Below, in pieces: positions 12,291 to 13,022 of a DNA stretch of 13,022 nucleotides. Source of the stretch: Pseudomonadota bacterium (GTDB taxonomy: Bacteria; Pseudomonadota; Alphaproteobacteria; Sphingomonadales; Sphingomonadaceae); assembly GCA_023422695.1 (NCBI GenBank), contig JAFAGN010000070.1, positions 1-13,022 of the forward strand, given 5' to 3'. A program made the translations under genes and the position numbers. A model generated the notes under the pieces. The model did not search any database. It had not been told where the DNA came from and saw only the letters and a program-made list of their open reading frames with translations. Each line of letters begins with the position of its first letter. Position 1 is the stretch's first letter.

Positions 12291-12355
12291 GATCGAGGCT
12301 ACCGAGCCCTTGGGTAACGGCGGGTTTCGGGTGGTGAGCTGCCCTTCGTCTCTTC

Positions 12356-12444
12356 GTCACCCCGGACTTGATCCGGGGTCCATGAGGCCATACGCCGCCC
12401 GCTGCTGAGCGGGCGCATGGATCCCGGATCAAGTCCGGGATGAC
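12356..12444. repeat. Alphaproteobacterial-type palindromic repeat between convergent genes
   Basis: Arms at 12356-12384 and 12416-12444 are inverted copies (27 of 29 positions). They flank a perfect inner hairpin with an eight-base stem (12396-12403 with 12408-12415) and a four-base loop. The arm core CCCGGACTTGATCCGGG is itself nearly palindromic. Similar elements are recalled as widespread between genes in alphaproteobacteria. Here it lies between two convergent genes and could end transcription from both sides. Confidence 0.8.
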
Positions 12445-12483
12445 AAAAGTTTATGGCCGCAATCGGTCGAAAGCCACCCCGCA

Positions 12484-12960
12484 TCACACCCCGAACAACC
12501 GTTCGATCGCATCATCCAGATAGGGCCGGTCGACAAACAGCCGCATCGGATCGCGGCGGTTGAGCCAGAACCCCGCCCAATGCCGGTCGGTCAGCGCGCG
12601 CCGTGTCGTGTCCTGCAACAGCCGCAGCCGCATGACTGCGGTGCGCCGCGCCGAGCGAAGGTCGGTCGGTGCCTGCATCACGAAATGCCGCCGGATCTGC
12701 TCCACGCGCGACGCCACAACATCGCTATAGCCTTGATGCGGCCCGCGGTGCAGCGCATGGCCCGACAACAGCGCCGCGCGTTCGCAAGCGGGCAGCATCA
12801 GCCCGTTGCGGTCGAACTGCTCGAGCGCGAAGCCCTCCGCCTGCAAATGATCGAACATCAGCGCCATCTGCCCCCGGTGAAGCAACGCGATGGGAATCAA
12901 ATGGTGGCGCTGAAAACCTGGCTGCGGTGGCGGTGCGCCCTGCCAGCCGCGGTTCGGCAT
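12484..12960 (-). CDS. AHH/HNH-type nuclease-like protein
   Basis: The 158-residue product carries the AHH-family pattern: FQRHHLIP (16-23, paired His19-His20), NGLMLP (52-57) and a His-rich segment GHALHRGPHQGYSDV (67-81; His68, His71, His75). These fit the treble-clef HNH/AHH nuclease fold found in many polymorphic toxins, where the His residues bind metal and serve in catalysis. Arg replaces the Ala of 'AHH'. No signal peptide, Rhs repeats or secretion-marker domain precede it, so it is a stand-alone domain. The ATG at 12960 is the first start after an in-frame stop, and its ribosome site is weak. It may be a housekeeping or decayed relative rather than a toxin. An immunity gene, if any, would lie outside the window or be absent. 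Confidence 0.75.
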   Translation of the reverse strand: MPNRGWQGAPPPQPGFQRHHLIPIALLHRGQMALMFDHLQAEGFALEQFDRNGLMLPACERAALLSGHALHRGPHQGYSDVVASRVEQIRRHFVMQAPTDLRSARRTAVMRLRLLQDTTRRALTDRHWAGFWLNRRDPMRLFVDRPYLDDAIERLFGV

Positions 12961-13022
12961 CAGCGATCACGGCCAAACTCGACGACCACGGTTGATCGCT
13001 GCCCGTCGCCGCCCGATGGCGG

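Noticed and set aside
12356..12444. CRISPR-like repeat
   Set aside because: Only two arms, in inverted rather than direct orientation, with no further repeat-spacer units.

Overview
The window is GC-rich, densely packed chromosomal DNA that looks like an alphaproteobacterium of the order Sphingomonadales (a Sphingopyxis- or Sphingomonas-like genome). This is inference from codon choice, the proteins and the palindromic repeats between genes. All supported genes are on the + strand except the last one. No rRNA, tRNA, CRISPR array, transposase or phage gene was seen.

Layout. (i) 51-1505 pyruvate kinase. (ii) 1506-1847, a 342-base gap holding a palindromic repeat and an AT-richer, GANTC-rich stretch. 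(iii) 1848-2621 Asp/Glu leucyltransferase (Bpt/ATE family). (iv) 2863-3879 and 3941-4705, two exported proteins of unknown function that share a short motif just after the signal peptide. (v) 4937-10198, three tightly linked genes forming what looks like a transmembrane electron-transfer chain. They encode a cytosolic flavoprotein with two cyclic-nucleotide-binding domains and a four-cluster ferredoxin domain, a five-helix cytochrome b with two H-x13-H pairs, and a membrane-anchored protein with a cytoplasmic FHA domain and ten periplasmic CxxCH heme motifs. (vi) 10241-11089, a CpdA-type class III cyclic nucleotide phosphodiesterase. It is preceded by a perfect CRP-type box placed exactly as in a class II CRP-dependent promoter. 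(vii) 11319-12290, a nitronate monooxygenase family enzyme. (viii) 12484-12960 on the minus strand, a small AHH/HNH-type nuclease-like protein.

How the genes may work together. Regions v and vi are the main point of interest. NAD(P)H electrons would pass from FAD through four [4Fe-4S] clusters to a diheme cytochrome b (possibly exchanging with quinone), and on to a decaheme cytochrome in the periplasm. Cyclic nucleotide would gate the cytosolic end, and a phosphoprotein signal might act through the FHA domain. The neighbouring gene would destroy cAMP, and its promoter appears to be driven by CRP-cAMP. I do not recognise this three-gene complex as a named system. Its chemistry and terminal partner are unknown, and the direction of electron flow is inferred.

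Three different families of imperfect palindromic repeats (1514-1647, 11095-11182, 12356-12444) sit between genes, two of them right after stop codons. They probably act as terminators or mRNA-stabilising structures as well as being mobile repeats.
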